A DNA stretch of 64,000 nt, taken from NCBI GenBank assembly GCA_902763085.1, contig CACWQW010000022.1, positions 1 through 64,000 on the forward strand. Reading direction: 5' to 3'. Of the stretch, positions 16,671 through 25,858 are shown piece by piece. Positions within the stretch are counted from its first letter, which is position 1; every line of letters starts with the position of its first letter. The notes under the pieces were generated by a model, which saw only the letters and a list, made by a program, of their open reading frames with translations, did no database searches and was not told where the DNA came from. This stretch comes from Dongibacter bovis (GTDB taxonomy: Bacteria > Bacillota > Negativicutes > Selenomonadales > Selenomonadaceae). Position numbers and translations under genes: made by a program.

Positions 16671-16719
16671 ATCGCAGTACACTCCTCTCCATTCACAATC
16701 GTTGCGCGTATCTAAGGTT

Positions 16720-16748
16720 ATTATACGGAGTGAGTGCATTTTTTGCAA
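16720..16748 (-). promoter_or_regulatory. Promoter of the AraC-family gene
   Basis: On the minus strand TTGCAA and TATAAT with a 17-base spacer, about 50 bases before the start codon. Confidence 0.7.
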
Positions 16749-16768
16749 CTATCATAGCAGTATTGTCG

Positions 16769-16797
16769 TTTTCATTGAGGAAAGTGCTTGATATAAT
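16769..16797 (+). promoter_or_regulatory. Promoter of the DapF-like gene
   Basis: TATAAT (16792-16797) preceded by TGA (extended -10) with a weak -35 TTTTCA at 17 bases. It is back-to-back with the promoter of the AraC gene, so one bound regulator could act on both. Confidence 0.5.
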
Positions 16798-16828
16798 ACA
16801 TTCAGAAACAGAAAGGGAGGCGTCCGAT

Positions 16829-17251
16829 ATGATGGTGGTTTTTAGCTATACGATGGACGGAAAAGAATATCTTGTGCTCAACGCGAGTGAGAAGGGGAGC
16901 TTCCTGCCGCAGGCAGCAGGCGTCCGTCTGTTGGCAGACCGCCATCAGGGGGTGGGCGCAGACCGCGTGCTCGTCTTTACGGGAACGAAGGAAGAGCCTT
17001 CGTTGCTCGTCTACACGCCGGAAGGGGAAGAGGTTGCACCGTCGCAGTCGGATTACAAGATCCTCGTCCGTTACCTCGCTGAGGCGCAGATCGCCGCGAA
17101 CCCCGCGGAGATCGCCCACGCGTTCGGCGATCAGGCATTCGTCAAGGCCTATGAGGGCGCACGTGTCTCACGCGTCGAGTTCCGCGTGACCGAGTCCTTC
17201 CTCTCCCGCCTGCGCGAGGCGGATCGCGAGGCCGAGCGCCTCGTCGGCTGA
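16829..17251 (+). CDS. Half-length DapF-like protein lacking the catalytic cysteine
   Basis: A 140-residue protein resembling only the N-terminal half of diaminopimelate epimerase. RLLADRHQGVGADRVLVF near residue 30 matches the DapF signature LCDRHFGIGADG, and VYTPEGEEV matches its NADGSE strand. Where DapF has the catalytic CGNG, this protein has SQSDYKI, and the second half is absent. So epimerase activity is not expected; a regulatory or binding role is possible. AAAGGGAGG is upstream of ATG 16829. A terminator follows 16 bases after the stop, so the short length is not a frameshift of a longer gene. It is divergent from an AraC regulator. Confidence 0.7.
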   Translation: MMVVFSYTMDGKEYLVLNASEKGSFLPQAAGVRLLADRHQGVGADRVLVFTGTKEEPSLLVYTPEGEEVAPSQSDYKILVRYLAEAQIAANPAEIAHAFGDQAFVKAYEGARVSRVEFRVTESFLSRLREADREAERLVG

Positions 17252-17266
17252 AGCGATAGCGCACGC

Positions 17267-17317
17267 AAAGAAGCGCCGTCTCCCTCCTGGGATAACAGGA
17301 GGAGGCGGCGCTTCTTT
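17267..17317. terminator. Bidirectional terminator after the DapF-like gene
   Basis: A long stem (about 20 bp with a few mismatches) from AAAGAAGCGCC to GGCGCTTCTTT, T-rich on both outer sides. It can end the DapF-like transcript and back up the tRNA-Pro terminator on the other strand. Confidence 0.75.
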
Positions 17318-17329
17318 GCATATCGTATG

Positions 17330-17372
17330 AAAAAGAGGTTTTGCCGAACGATGAACGTTCCGACAAAACCTC
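17330..17372 (-). terminator. Terminator of tRNA-Pro (minus strand)
   Basis: On the minus strand GAGGTTTTG pairs with CAAAACCTC and is followed by TTTTTC. Confidence 0.75.
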
Positions 17373-17381
17373 GTATCTTCC

Positions 17382-17458
<77 letters not shown>

Positions 17459-17593
17459 CGAACACAAGAAATATTATGTCAAGGGGAAATCGAAAAAGTT
17501 CGAGGAATATGCAGAGGGTGGAGGAACTGCCGGGAACTCCCGGTGGAAAAGTCTCGCCTTTCGTGCTAGAATAGAGCCATCCTATTGAGTTTT

Positions 17594-17690
17594 GGCAGAG
17601 TAGGTGCCTGCGCGTCAAGTGCCGATCGGACGGGGAGTTGCCGATCGGACGAAGGGAAACCGCGGTGCAGGTGTTGCATCCCGCTGCTGC
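17594..17690 (+). promoter_or_regulatory. THF (tetrahydrofolate) riboswitch
   Basis: The conserved THF class-I pattern is present in order: GAGTAGGTGCCTGCGCG, TCAAGTGCC, a hairpin GCCGATCGGAC, CGAAGGGAAACCGCGGTG, and GCAGGTGTTGCATCCC at the end. It lies 52 bases before a folate-type ECF transporter gene, the usual target. Control is probably at translation, as no terminator hairpin with a T-run is seen before the ribosome site. Confidence 0.85.
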
Positions 17691-17742
17691 ATGGGCGGGA
17701 CCTTCTCGTGATGCGGCAACGCTGAGCGAGGAGGTCTTTTTG

Positions 17743-18303
17743 ATGCGTAAATTTCCTGTGGTCCTTCCTGTGGAGCAGCCGCCATCGGGTGCGGTGCGGT
17801 GGCGCTCGCGCACGCAGTCGCTCGTGCGCGCCGGCGTCTTTACGGCGCTCACGGTCTTGCTCACGTATGTCTTCGCTGTGCAGACACCGTTCGTGCGGCT
17901 GAGCTTTGGCTTTCTGCCGCTGGCACTCTACGGCGCGCTGGCGGGGCCGTGGCGCGCGGCGCTCGTCTCTGCGGCAGCGGATCTCATCGGCGTGAGCCTC
18001 TTTGGTACAGGGGCCTTCTTCCCTGGCTTTACGCTCTCCGCGCTCATCGTGGGCGCGGCGTACGGCGCTTCGTTCTACGGCCACCGTCTGACGGTACGGC
18101 GTGTGGCGCTGACGTTCCTCTGCGTGGATATCGCTGTGCACCTCATCCTCAATACGCTCTGGCTCGCCTTGCTCTACGAGAAGGGCGCGGTGCTCTTGCT
18201 CGGCAGCCGCGTGCCGAAGATCGTCCTCTGCTATCCGCTGCACATCGCCGCCTTCCTCGCCGTCTGCCGTCCGCTCGCGCCCGTGCTTACGGGGCGGCGC
18301 TGA
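17743..18303 (+). CDS. folT: Folate-type ECF transporter S component
   Basis: A 186-residue membrane protein with about five to six helices and the typical S-component start RAGVFTALTVLLTYVF after a basic stretch. PFVRLSFGFLPLALYGALAG near residue 50 matches the substrate-binding subunits of ECF vitamin transporters. Folate specificity is supported by the THF riboswitch directly upstream. GAGGAGG precedes ATG 17743. It needs EcfA/EcfA'/EcfT, which are not in this window. The moxR gene follows after 100 bases. Confidence 0.87.
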   Translation: MRKFPVVLPVEQPPSGAVRWRSRTQSLVRAGVFTALTVLLTYVFAVQTPFVRLSFGFLPLALYGALAGPWRAALVSAAADLIGVSLFGTGAFFPGFTLSALIVGAAYGASFYGHRLTVRRVALTFLCVDIAVHLILNTLWLALLYEKGAVLLLGSRVPKIVLCYPLHIAAFLAVCRPLAPVLTGRR

Positions 18304-18403
18304 GCGCCGTTTGCGCGGTAGCAGTTTTCGCCTGGAGAGGGGAGAGGATTCTGCAGTTTCTTCGCGAATACATAAGGGAGAAAACGAAAAGGAGCGCGAG
18401 GAA

Positions 18404-19311
18404 ATGGACGAGGAGATGAGCGGCCTGCTCAGCGAAGGATTGCGGCGCGATCTCGCCGCGTGGCGGAAGCGGTATCCGTGGGAAGGGGAGCGGCGGCTGC
18501 CGCAGCCAGCCTATCGCTACCACGGCAGGGAGGTCTTCGAGGCGGCCGTCACAGCCCTGTTGGCGGGAAAGCATCTGCTGCTGGTCGGCGCGAAGGCGAC
18601 GGGGAAGAATGTTCTGGCGGAGAATCTCGCGGCGGCGTTCGGCAGGCCGGTCTTCAACGTCTCGCTGCACATCAATGCGGATGCCGCATCGCTCATCGGG
18701 ACGGATACGTTCCGCGCAGGCGAGGTGCGGTTCCGTCCGGGCCCTGTCTACGAAAGCGCGGTGCAGGGCGGATTCTGCGTGCTCGATGAGATGAATATGG
18801 CACGCAACGAAGCGCTCGCCGTGCTGCATGCGCTGCTCGATGACCGGCGCCTGCTCGAGGTCCCCGGCTACGGTGCGCTGACGGTGCATCCTGCCGCACG
18901 CTTCCTCGCGACGATGAATGAGGGCTATGCGGGTACGAGGGAACTCAATGAGGCGCTCGCCTCGCGCTTCCTCGTCCTGCGCCTGCCGCCACTCGATGAT
19001 GCGGGGCTTGTTGCGCTCTTGCAGGAGGCGGTGCCAGGGCTCCTGCCGAAGGGCGCCGAAGTCCTCGCCGCGCTCTTCCAGGCTATGGCGGAGAAACATC
19101 GCGCGGGGGAGATCTCGAGCCGAGTGGTCGACCTGCGTGGGCTCATCGCGGCGGCGCAGCTCATCGGACGCGGCCTCGCGCCCTGGACGGCGCTCACGAT
19201 GGGGCTCGTCAATCACTGCCTGGAGGCAGGGAACGTGAGGTCGCTGCGGATGTTCTCGCGCTGTTCGCTACGCGGGAGACGAAGGCGTCTCAGTTTTTCA
19301 GGGACGCTTGA
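18404..19311 (+). pseudogene. MoxR-type AAA+ ATPase, C-terminal frameshift
   Basis: A MoxR/CobS/NorQ-like ATPase. Walker A GAKATGKN is near residue 61, Walker B CVLDEMN near 125, and sensor residues TMNEGYAGTRELN near 170. These ATPases remodel partner proteins together with a VWA protein, often to load metals or activate enzymes. The frame is intact to about 19230; then one base is missing near 19231-19236. Restoring it gives REVAADVLALFATRETKASQ and a stop at 19311, for 302 residues. Without repair the frame runs to 19840 as nonsense inside the VWA gene. AAGGAG precedes ATG 18404. It lies 24 bases before its VWA partner. Confidence 0.82.
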
Positions 19312-19335
19312 GGGAGCGCTGGGGGAGGCGAAGCC

Positions 19336-20994
19336 ATGGGAGCGGAGAGGCAGAGACGGCGGGCGGAGAACCAGGTCTGGACGGCGGCGGGAACGTACGA
19401 CTTCTCGCCAGCATTCCTCGCATTCCATGCGGATGGGACACCGGATGCGTATCTTAATGCCATCGTCGGGTTCACCCATCGCTTCTACGATACGGCGGCG
19501 CTGCGGGCGTATTTTAAGGGGCTTGGCACCTCGCTGCTCGTCGATACGTTTACCGACCTCTGCTGGCTTGCCCTCGCGTCCGCCGTCGATCCGCAGGCAG
19601 TGCCCTATGCGCCCTCCCTGCCGCAGCTGCGCGAGGAGCACGCGCGCCGGTATCTGCAGGAGCTCCAGTGCGTCGATGTTTCCCTGCAGAGCCGCATGCT
19701 GCGCACGGGTGTCGTGCAGACGCTCCAGACGGCGCGCTGTCGCGAGATCCTCCACGAGCCGATCCGCCTTGCCAATCCTTGGGACCGCAGCCTGTACGAG
19801 GCGCTCGCGTTCCCACCGGAGCGCGACACGCAGGCGCTGATCCGTCGGCTCGATGATGTCTTGCATCGGTATTTCCTCTTCCGCTGGACGAACCACTTGC
19901 ACCGGGCGGTGCACATCGTGCTGCCGGCGTGGCTGCGTGCTGCCGCAGAGCGGCTGCTCCCCGTCTCGACCCAGCAGGAGGGCGCGGTGCGCCGCGCTGG
20001 TATGGGAGCGGCGGAGGACCGCGCGGGTCTGCGCGAGCTCTCTCTCCTTCGCGGCGGGGATTGGCGCGCGCCGCTTGCCCAGTGCGGCGCGCCGTATTTC
20101 CCCGAGCCGCAGCGCGCACGGCTCGAGGCAGAGATCTGCACGGAGGCGCACAGGGGAGCACACATCTTCTATGCCAAGGCGCAGGCGGTGGCGGCAGATG
20201 CGGGGAATGCGGCGTACTACCAAGCACATCGCCAGGCCTATCGAACGGCGGCGCGCCTGTTGTCTGAGCGCATCCGCAACGCGCTTTCCGTCTGGCGGCA
20301 GCCGCTTCCCACGTACGCGCGCAGCGGCAGGCTCGTGAGCGCACGGACGTGGCGCGCTGTCTGCGGCCTCGACGGGCGCATCTTTTCCGGCAGCGAGGAG
20401 CGGGTGCGGCGAGAGTTCGATGTGACGCTGCTGCTCGACGCCTCCGCCTCCCGCGCGCCGCAGCAGGCAGTCATCGCCGCCCAGGCGTATACGATGGCGG
20501 AAGGGCTCTTGCAGGCGGGGCTCCGCGTGCAGGTCTGGGCGTACGCGAGTCTCGAGCGCGTGACCGTGCTCACCTCGCTCAAAGCGCTGACAGCGCGCCA
20601 TGCGGAGCGCGTGCTTTCCTATAAGGCGCAGGGGTGGAACCGGGACGGCCTCGCGCTGCGCGCGCTCTTGCCGCTGCTCCTCGCGGGCAGGCGCCATCTC
20701 GTCCTCTGCTTCACAGATGCGCATCCAGGCGATGCGTTCGGGATGGCGGCGCCCGGGAGGCCGTTCGCCAAAGCCTACATGGGCGAGGCGGCCGTCGCTG
20801 ATGCCGCGGATGGTGCACGGGCACTGCGCAAGAACGGCGTGCGCTTGGTCGGGCTCGTCAACAGCGTTTTCCCGGAGGAGACGACCGAGGCGTCGGCGCG
20901 CAGGATGTTCGGCACCTCGTTCCTGCAGGTGCGCAGCCCACAGGACCTCGCGCGGCGGGCGGGCAGCATCATCGAGCGGGAACTGCGCCTCTGA
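19336..20994 (+). CDS. VWA-domain protein, CobT/NorD-like
   Basis: A 552-residue protein with a C-terminal von Willebrand A domain whose metal-ion site is DASAS near residue 368, followed by CFTDAHPGD near 458. The N-terminal 350 residues are helical and not recognised. MoxR-VWA pairs act as chaperones that assemble or activate metal enzymes or complexes. GGGGGAGG precedes ATG 19336. The target enzyme is not evident from neighbours (folT before, recJ after). Confidence 0.8.
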   Translation: MGAERQRRRAENQVWTAAGTYDFSPAFLAFHADGTPDAYLNAIVGFTHRFYDTAALRAYFKGLGTSLLVDTFTDLCWLALASAVDPQAVPYAPSLPQLREEHARRYLQELQCVDVSLQSRMLRTGVVQTLQTARCREILHEPIRLANPWDRSLYEALAFPPERDTQALIRRLDDVLHRYFLFRWTNHLHRAVHIVLPAWLRAAAERLLPVSTQQEGAVRRAGMGAAEDRAGLRELSLLRGGDWRAPLAQCGAPYFPEPQRARLEAEICTEAHRGAHIFYAKAQAVAADAGNAAYYQAHRQAYRTAARLLSERIRNALSVWRQPLPTYARSGRLVSARTWRAVCGLDGRIFSGSEERVRREFDVTLLLDASASRAPQQAVIAAQAYTMAEGLLQAGLRVQVWAYASLERVTVLTSLKALTARHAERVLSYKAQGWNRDGLALRALLPLLLAGRRHLVLCFTDAHPGDAFGMAAPGRPFAKAYMGEAAVADAADGARALRKNGVRLVGLVNSVFPEETTEASARRMFGTSFLQVRSPQDLARRAGSIIERELRL

Positions 20995-21105
20995 TGCGGA
21001 GTGCGCTCTGCGTGAGGCGGAAAGATGATACATCCATGCGTCGGGGAATGTCTTATGGTACCGGGCAGATCGCCGGCGATATTTTTTTGATGGGAAGTGC
21101 AGGAT

Positions 21106-23100
21106 ATGCAGAAACGATGGAAAACCATGCCGAGTGATGAGGAGGCGTCAGGCAGCCTTGCCCGCCGCCTCGGGATCTCTGACGTGCTGGCGCGGCTTCT
21201 ATGGAACCGCCAGCTGCGCACGGAGGAGGACGCGCGCCGGTTCCTCGCGCCGGAGGAGCGCCAGGAATCCTACGACCCGTTCCTCATGCGCGATATGGAG
21301 CGCGCCGTGCAGCGCATCAGCGCGGCAATCGATGGAGAAGAGCGCATCACCATCTATGGGGACTACGACGTCGACGGCATGACGGCGACGGCGCTCCTCT
21401 ACCGCTGCCTGCGCGGGCTCGGCGCGCAGGTCGATTTCTATATCCCCGATCGCTTCACGGAGGGGTACGGGTTCCATCTCGCGGCGCTCGAGCGCATCGC
21501 GGCGTCTTCATCCCTGCTGGTTTCTGTGGACTGCGGCATCGCCTCCGTCGCGGACGTGGCGGCGATGGCAGGAAGGCTCGACATCATCATCACGGACCAT
21601 CACCTGCCGGGAGAGGCGCTGCCGCCGGCGCTCGCCGTCGTCAATCCGCATCGCGCAGACTGCCCCTATCCTGATAAGGACCTCTGCGGCGTCGGTGTCG
21701 CCTACAAGCTCTGTGAGGCGCTCTATCAGGCGCGTGCGCACCGCAGCTACGGCAAGGATATCGAGCTCGTGGCTCTCGGCACGATCGCGGACATCGTGCC
21801 GCTCGTCGGAGAGAACCGGAAGATCGTGCGGCTCGGGCTCGCGCGCATGAAGGATACGGAGAGCGTCGGCCTGCGGGCCCTCATGGAGGTGGCAGGCGTC
21901 GAGGCGGAGAAGCTGGGCGCGGAGCAGGTGGGCTTCCAGCTGGCGCCGCGGCTGAACGCCGCAGGCCGCATGGAGCGCGCGACGCTCGGCGCCCGCCTGC
22001 TGCTGACGCAGGATGCGGCAGAGGCGCAGGAGCTCGCAGGTCATCTCGACGCGCTGAACCGGCAGCGGCAGGCGGTGGAGCAGGACATCCTGTGCGCTGC
22101 CGAGGCGGAGCTCGCTGCCGAGGATGTCGCCTCCCTGCCCGCCATCGTGCTTGCTGGGGAAGGATGGCATCAGGGCGTCATCGGCATCGTCGCCTCGCGC
22201 CTCGTCGAGAAATACTATAAGCCCGTCGTCATCCTCAGCGTGAACGGAGCGATGGCGAAAGGCTCCTGTCGCAGCATCGAAGGTCTTCATATCTACGAGG
22301 CGCTCAAGGCGTGCGAGCGCTTCCTCGTAGGCTTCGGCGGCCATGCGCAGGCGGCAGGGCTCTCTCTGCGTACAGCGGACATTCCCGCGTTCCGGCGCGC
22401 GTTCGAGGAGACCGTGCGCCGCACGCTTCGTCCGGAGGACTATGTGCCCGTCGCCTGCATCGAGTTCGAGATGGACCCGTGTGCGGTGACGACGGAGCTC
22501 GTGGAGGAGATTGCACGCCTCGAGCCCTACGGCGAGGGCAACCCGCGGCCACTGTTCGGCTGCAGGAACCTGCGCGGCAGCGGCGCACGCCGCATCGGCA
22601 GCGAGGGGCAGCATCTGAAATTCGTCGTGGAGGATGCGGACCATCATGCGATCGATTTCCTCTACTGGGGGCAAGGCGCGCTCGCGGGACTCGTGAATGC
22701 TGAGCCGCTCGATATCGTCTACAAGCCTTCCATCAACGAGTGGCGAGGAATACGCAAGGTCCAGGCCATCGTCGACAGCATCAATCCCGCAGCGGGCGCG
22801 CGCGTCCATCCCGACCGCGATACTCTCGCGGACATCTATCGCTATCTTTTCCGGCTGGCGGCGGGCGGTGCGCCGCTTTCCCTCGATCCCTGGGAGCTCA
22901 CGGCGGGCTTCCGGACGGCCATGGGGCATGGGCTCTCGCTGTTCACGATGAAGGAAGGACTGCGCGTGTTCCTGGAGCTCGGTCTCCTGCGCGAGGCATC
23001 TGGGGAAGACGCCTATGCCTTCTGCCCGCCCGCGCGGAAGCTCGACCTCAAGGCATCTCCGACGTATCGACGCTTCCTCGGGCAGGCGGGAGAGTTGTAA
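21106..23100 (+). CDS. recJ: Single-stranded-DNA-specific exonuclease RecJ
   Basis: DHH-family 5'-3' exonuclease used in recombination and repair. YGDYDVDGMTATALLY near residue 83 and ITDHHLPGE near 163 give two metal motifs; DHHA1 follows with FGGHAQAAGLSL near 408. 664 residues. The C-terminal part (about 560-660) is an extra domain seen in Firmicute RecJ proteins. ATG 21106 is preceded by GCAGGA; a GTG at 21097 is an alternative. Upstream gap of 111 bases shows nothing clear. Confidence 0.94.
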   Translation: MQKRWKTMPSDEEASGSLARRLGISDVLARLLWNRQLRTEEDARRFLAPEERQESYDPFLMRDMERAVQRISAAIDGEERITIYGDYDVDGMTATALLYRCLRGLGAQVDFYIPDRFTEGYGFHLAALERIAASSSLLVSVDCGIASVADVAAMAGRLDIIITDHHLPGEALPPALAVVNPHRADCPYPDKDLCGVGVAYKLCEALYQARAHRSYGKDIELVALGTIADIVPLVGENRKIVRLGLARMKDTESVGLRALMEVAGVEAEKLGAEQVGFQLAPRLNAAGRMERATLGARLLLTQDAAEAQELAGHLDALNRQRQAVEQDILCAAEAELAAEDVASLPAIVLAGEGWHQGVIGIVASRLVEKYYKPVVILSVNGAMAKGSCRSIEGLHIYEALKACERFLVGFGGHAQAAGLSLRTADIPAFRRAFEETVRRTLRPEDYVPVACIEFEMDPCAVTTELVEEIARLEPYGEGNPRPLFGCRNLRGSGARRIGSEGQHLKFVVEDADHHAIDFLYWGQGALAGLVNAEPLDIVYKPSINEWRGIRKVQAIVDSINPAAGARVHPDRDTLADIYRYLFRLAAGGAPLSLDPWELTAGFRTAMGHGLSLFTMKEGLRVFLELGLLREASGEDAYAFCPPARKLDLKASPTYRRFLGQAGEL

Positions 23101-23123
23101 TCTCGCACTAGGTCATGTATACT
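23095..23123 (+). promoter_or_regulatory. Promoter of relA/spoT
   Basis: TTGTAA and TATACT with a 17-base spacer, overlapping the end of recJ and 41 bases before the RSH start. Confidence 0.6.
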
Positions 23124-23163
23124 AAAGGGTAAATTAGATTTACCGAAAGCGAGGGATGGGACC

Positions 23164-25386
23164 ATGCAGAGCATCGACAAGGAACCGGTTACCATCGAAT
23201 CCATCATTGAGGCGGTCAAGAGCTATCAGCCGAAGGCGAACATCCGCCTGATCCAGCGCGCCTATGAGCTGGCGAATTCCGCGCACAAGGGGCAGAAGCG
23301 CGTCTCTGGTGAGGAATACATCATCCATCCCCTGCATGTCGCTCAGATCCTCACGGAGCTGCACATCGATGACGTGACGATCAGCGCGGCGCTCCTGCAC
23401 GATGTCGTCGAGGACACCATCTATACGAACGAGCAGGTCGAGCAGATGTTCGGCAAGGAAGTCGCCATGCTCGTCGACGGCGTGACGAAGCTCGGCAAGA
23501 TCAAGTACAAGTCGCGCGAGGAGCAGCAACTCGAGAACTATCGCAAGATGTTCCTCGCGATGGCGAAGGACATCCGCGTCATCATGATCAAGCTCGCAGA
23601 CCGCCTGCACAACATGCGCACGCTCAAGTACATGCGGGAGGACAAGCAGAAGCGCATCGCCAAGGAAACCATCGAGATCTATGCGCCGCTTGCCAACCGC
23701 CTCGGCATCTCCAACATCAAGTGGGAGCTCGAGGACCTCTGCCTGCGCTACCTCGAGCCGGAGAAATATTACGACCTCGTGGAGAGCGTGAAGCAGAAGC
23801 GGCAGGAGCGGCAGGCATTCATCGACGATGCCATCGAGCAGATCAAGGTGAAGCTCCAGGACTCCGGCATCAAGGCGGAGATCAGCGGCCGTGCGAAGCA
23901 TTTCTACAGCATCTACAAGAAGATGAAGCGCGACAACAAGGACATCAGTGAGATCTACGACCTCTCTGCCGTGCGCGTGCTCGTCGATACGGTCAAGGAC
24001 TGCTACGGGGTGCTCGGCGTCATCCACGCGATGTGGAAGCCGATCCCAGGCAGGTTCAAGGACTACATCGCCATGCCGAAGTCGAACGGCTATCAGTCGC
24101 TGCATACGACAGTCATGACGAAAGGCTATCCGCTCGAGATCCAGATCCGCACGTTCAAGATGCATCAGGTCTCTGAGTACGGCGTCGCGGCGCACTGGAA
24201 GTACAAGGAACAGGGGCGCGGCGCGACGGCGGGCAGCACCGTCGATCAGAAGATGAGCTGGCTGCGGCAGATGGTCAACCTGCAGCAGGAGTTCAGCGAT
24301 CCGCGCGAATATTTCGAGGCGCTCAAGGTCGATATCTTCTCGGATGAGGTCTTCGTCTTCACGCCGAACGGCGATGTCGTCGACCTGCCGAAAGGCTCGA
24401 TTCCCATCGATTTCGCATATCGCATCCATACGGAGATCGGCCATCACTGCGTGGGCGCCAAGGTCAACGGCAAGCTCGTGCCGCTCGAGTACAAGCTCAA
24501 GAACGGCGACATCGTCTCCATCATCACGAACAAGGCAAACAGCGGGCCGAGCCGCGATTGGCTCAACATCGTCGCCTCGAGCGAGACGCGCACGAAGATC
24601 CGCTCGTGGTTCAAGAAGGAGAAGCGCGAGGAGAACATCGCCCGCGGCCTCGAGCTCATCAAGGAAGAGGCGAAGCACCTCGGCTACGATCCGCACGACC
24701 TCCTCAAGGAGGGGAGACTGCAGACCGTCGCGGAGAAACTCAACGTGCTCACGGCGGACGACTTGCTCGCCGCCGTCGGCTTCGGCGGCACGACGCTCCA
24801 CGGCGTGCTCACGAAGCTCATCGAGCTGCACAAGAAGGACCTGCAGGAGAGCACGCCGCCTGATATGTCAGCCATCCTCTCCAAGCTCAAGCAACCGGCG
24901 GGCAAAGGGGACAAAAAGAAAAAGTCAAGTCACGGCATCCTCGTCGAGGGAGAGAGCGGCCTGCTCGTGCGCCTCGCGAAATGCTGCAACCCGATCCCCG
25001 GCGATCCCATCACGGGCTACATCACGCGCGGGCGCGGCGTCTCGGTGCATCGCTCCGACTGCCCGAATATCCTCAAGGACACGGACCTCTCGCGCATGAT
25101 TGAGGTCAACTGGGACGTCGGTCTCGACAAGGACTACACGGTCGAGCTCGAGATCATCTGCAACGATAAGGCAGGCGTGCTCACGGAGCTGCTCGCCGTG
25201 CCCTCCGAGATGAAGATCAACATCTCCTCGGTCAATGCGAGCCCGAACCGCAGCAACAAGACCTCGACGGTGCGCATGGGACTTTCTGTCCAGAACGCGC
25301 AGCAGGTCCAGCAGATCATGACGAGGCTGCGGCGGCTTAAGAATGTCTACAGCGTCGCGCGTGCGATGGGAAAAGCGACGAATTGA
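23164..25386 (+). CDS. relA: Bifunctional (p)ppGpp synthetase/hydrolase (RSH)
   Basis: Long RelA/SpoT homologue of 740 residues that makes and degrades (p)ppGpp. The HD hydrolase (about 30-190) keeps its histidines (IIHPLHVA, LLHDVVEDT, LADRLHNMRTL), so hydrolysis is expected. The synthetase (about 235-345) has FKDYIAMPKSNGYQSLHTT. TGS (about 395-455) and a C-terminal ACT domain (about 665-735) follow. One RSH with both activities is usual in Firmicutes. AAAGCGAGGGA precedes ATG 23164. Confidence 0.95.
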   Translation: MQSIDKEPVTIESIIEAVKSYQPKANIRLIQRAYELANSAHKGQKRVSGEEYIIHPLHVAQILTELHIDDVTISAALLHDVVEDTIYTNEQVEQMFGKEVAMLVDGVTKLGKIKYKSREEQQLENYRKMFLAMAKDIRVIMIKLADRLHNMRTLKYMREDKQKRIAKETIEIYAPLANRLGISNIKWELEDLCLRYLEPEKYYDLVESVKQKRQERQAFIDDAIEQIKVKLQDSGIKAEISGRAKHFYSIYKKMKRDNKDISEIYDLSAVRVLVDTVKDCYGVLGVIHAMWKPIPGRFKDYIAMPKSNGYQSLHTTVMTKGYPLEIQIRTFKMHQVSEYGVAAHWKYKEQGRGATAGSTVDQKMSWLRQMVNLQQEFSDPREYFEALKVDIFSDEVFVFTPNGDVVDLPKGSIPIDFAYRIHTEIGHHCVGAKVNGKLVPLEYKLKNGDIVSIITNKANSGPSRDWLNIVASSETRTKIRSWFKKEKREENIARGLELIKEEAKHLGYDPHDLLKEGRLQTVAEKLNVLTADDLLAAVGFGGTTLHGVLTKLIELHKKDLQESTPPDMSAILSKLKQPAGKGDKKKKSSHGILVEGESGLLVRLAKCCNPIPGDPITGYITRGRGVSVHRSDCPNILKDTDLSRMIEVNWDVGLDKDYTVELEIICNDKAGVLTELLAVPSEMKINISSVNASPNRSNKTSTVRMGLSVQNAQQVQQIMTRLRRLKNVYSVARAMGKATN

Positions 25387-25405
25387 AGGGAGTATTTACT
25401 TTATT

Positions 25406-25858
25406 ATGGGACAGAAGTTCACGATGGACGACCTGCGCAAGAAGCTGCAGGAGCGCCAGCATAAGATGACACCGCAGCGCCAGACGGTGCTGCAGATTTT
25501 CCTTGACCATCCGGGCGAGCACCTCTCGGCGGAAGATGTGCATGATATCCTCCGCGAGCGCAAGGTGGACATCGGGCTCGCCACGGTCTACCGCAGCCTT
25601 GAACTGCTCTCCGAGCTCGGCATCCTGCAGAAGATGGAGTTCGGCGACGGCTGCAGCCGTTACGAGGTCAATACGATGGACCCGACTCGCCACCATCACC
25701 ATCATCTCATTTGCACGCAGTGCGGCAAGGTGGAGGAGTTCGATGACGACCTGCTCGAAGACCTCGAGCAGGATATCGCGCAGAAATCCGGCTTCAAGAT
25801 CAGCGACCACCAGGTGAAGTTCTTCGGTATCTGCAAGGAGTGTCAGGAAAAGCAGTGA
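25406..25858 (+). CDS. Fur-family transcriptional regulator
   Basis: A 150-residue Fur/PerR-type repressor. The winged helix includes MTPQRQTVLQIFLDHPG and GLATVYRSLELL; the metal site has HHHHHLIC near residue 94, and two CxxC pairs (CTQC, CKEC) form the structural zinc site. Whether it is Fur, PerR or Zur is not decided by sequence alone. ATG 25406 gives the family start; GTG further upstream lies inside relA. Its stop overlaps the next gene start (GTGA), so hemZ is translationally coupled, which hints at iron or peroxide control of haem or iron-sulfur metabolism. Confidence 0.9.
   Translation: MGQKFTMDDLRKKLQERQHKMTPQRQTVLQIFLDHPGEHLSAEDVHDILRERKVDIGLATVYRSLELLSELGILQKMEFGDGCSRYEVNTMDPTRHHHHHLICTQCGKVEEFDDDLLEDLEQDIAQKSGFKISDHQVKFFGICKECQEKQ

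Noticed and set aside
17267-17372. Attachment site next to tRNA-Pro
   Set aside because: The nearby repeats are explained as terminators; no integrase or direct repeat of the tRNA end flanks an island.
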